20,172 nucleotides of DNA, taken from positions 1 through 20,172 of IMG/VR virus record IMGVR_UViG_3300028364_000188; one strand, given 5' to 3'. Numbering within the stretch: the stretch's first letter is position 1; each line of letters opens with the position of its first letter. This DNA comes from a virus. Shown one piece after another: positions 19,351-20,172 of the stretch. The translations under genes and the position numbers were made by a program. The notes beneath the pieces were generated by a model. That model searched no databases. It saw only the letters and a program-made list of their open reading frames with translations, and was not told the DNA's origin.

Positions 19351-19370
19351 AACAAATTAAAAATAAAATT

Positions 19371-20172
19371 ATGTCAAAAGTAGATCAAGAATTTCAAAAA
19401 TTATGTCAAAAAATTGTCAATGAAGGCAAAGTCTATGAAAACAAAAATAGAGGTGTTAAACGGCTTCAAATACCTAGCTATACCTTTAGACACGATTTTA
19501 ATGATGGATTTCCTGCAATAACAAACAAAAAACTTTATTGGAAAGGAATAGTAGGTGAGTTAATTTGGTTTTTAAGGGGCGATAATGACGTTAAATTTTT
19601 AAATGAAAACGCTATAAAAATATGGAATAAAGATGCTTACAACTGGCATAAAAAACAAGGTGGAGTTTTAACTTTTGAAGATTTTGAAAAAAAAGGAATC
19701 GGCTCTGTCGGACAAAATTACTCTGTACAATGGAGAAACTTTAACGGCAACACAGACCAAATTAAAGACCTTGTAAAAAATATGGCATTAGATATAATGT
19801 CAAGCAGATTAAAAGTAAATGCTTGGAATCCTTCTGAAACTGAACTAACAGCTTTACCTCCGTGCCATTCAGAATTTCAGATTATTGGTGTTCCGTTAAA
19901 GGATGGAAATTTTGGTTTTGAACTACACTGGAACCAACGTTCTACTGATACTTTTCTGGGATTACCATTTAACATTGCGAGTTATGGTCTTTTGGCTAAA
20001 ATTTTAGAAAAAGTAACTGGCTTTAAAGCAATATCTATAGAGGGAACTTTAAAGTGTGTTCATTTTTACGACAATCAATATGATGCAGTAAATGAGTTAT
20101 TAAAAAGAAATCCAAATACTCATGCCAATTGTGAAGTTTTAATTCCTGAGTTAAACGATATTTTAGAAACTG
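19371..20172 (+). CDS. thyA: Thymidylate synthase, 3' end beyond window
   Basis: 267 codons are visible with no stop. ThyA methylates dUMP to dTMP using methylenetetrahydrofolate. Visible marks: FPAITNKKL and ELIWFLRGDND (48-73), the Y..QWR region (117-122), catalytic cysteine C165 in LPPCH, QRS.D.FLGLPFNIASY (189-205) with the dUMP-selecting Asn201, and HFYDNQYD near the end. Asn201 argues against a dCMP hydroxymethylase, which has Asp there. In the segment DIMSSRLKVNAWN the first of the two phosphate-binding arginines (R126 in E. coli) appears to be serine. Phage ThyA supplies dTMP for replication. Confidence 0.93.
   Translation, partial: MSKVDQEFQKLCQKIVNEGKVYENKNRGVKRLQIPSYTFRHDFNDGFPAITNKKLYWKGIVGELIWFLRGDNDVKFLNENAIKIWNKDAYNWHKKQGGVLTFEDFEKKGIGSVGQNYSVQWRNFNGNTDQIKDLVKNMALDIMSSRLKVNAWNPSETELTALPPCHSEFQIIGVPLKDGNFGFELHWNQRSTDTFLGLPFNIASYGLLAKILEKVTGFKAISIEGTLKCVHFYDNQYDAVNELLKRNPNTHANCEVLIPELNDILET

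Noticed and set aside
19371-20172. dCMP hydroxymethylase instead of thymidylate synthase
   Set aside because: The residue selecting the base is Asn (PFNIASY), as in dUMP-using enzymes; hydroxymethylases have Asp there.
1-20172. CRISPR arrays, tRNAs, transposases, integrase and att sites
   Set aside because: No regular spacer repeats, cloverleaf with CCA-type ends, DDE transposase motifs or tyrosine/serine recombinase motifs were seen.

Overview
This window is the middle of a tailed-phage (or prophage) genome from a member of the Bacteroidetes, most likely a Flavobacteriaceae host. The DNA is very AT-rich. Promoters fit the Bacteroidetes form TAnnTTTG rather than TATAAT, and start codons sit behind A/T-rich leaders without clear Shine-Dalgarno sequences. 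Several proteins (virion proteins, YopX, NinG, ERF, DUF3310-like) resemble families familiar from Flavobacterium/Cellulophaga-type phages. No integrase, att site, tRNA, CRISPR array or insertion sequence was seen. No portal, capsid, tape-measure or lysis gene could be recognised, so the genome continues beyond both ends.

Layout. Nearly everything from 18760 down to 1 is transcribed leftward (minus strand) as tightly packed genes, many joined by 4-base ATGA stop/start overlaps. A short rightward block (18880 to the right edge) holds a small HTH regulator, a small unknown gene and the 5' part of a thymidylate synthase. The divergent region 18761-18879 carries a promoter in each direction, an inverted repeat and a direct repeat, and is the likely early control switch. 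Leftward blocks: (1) 18760-16889, early and recombination genes including an ERF annealase and a probable SSB-like partner; (2) 16777-14846, an HNH protein, a DUF551-like protein, a DUF3310-like protein and small unknowns, behind a promoter with 22-bp-spaced repeats and ending at an intrinsic terminator; (3) 14759-14662, an apparent stand-alone small RNA with its own promoter, a three-way-junction fold and a terminator; (4) 14553-13029, small accessory genes including YopX, behind a promoter containing a perfect palindrome; (5) 12901-9041, replication and recombination genes (replisome-organiser-like protein, RecA-fold ATPase, winged-HTH-like protein, NinG), behind a structured leader that looks like an attenuator; (6) 8962 to 1, the late block behind the best promoter of the window: small proteins, a lipoprotein, TerS, TerL, connector/tail proteins, two large virion proteins and an embedded DNA methyltransferase.

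Thirteen genes are shorter than 60 codons (46, 57, 32, 53, 39, 48, 54, 57 and 38 residues among them) or have starts revised from the longest frame. They were placed using ATGA overlaps, 1-3 base gaps and promoter positions. The most interesting parts are non-coding: the candidate small RNA at 14662-14745, the terminator/antiterminator leader at 12915-12998, and a repeated TTAACA element placed exactly 17 bases from the -7 box of two different promoters. All functional names come from reading motifs by eye; no database search was run.
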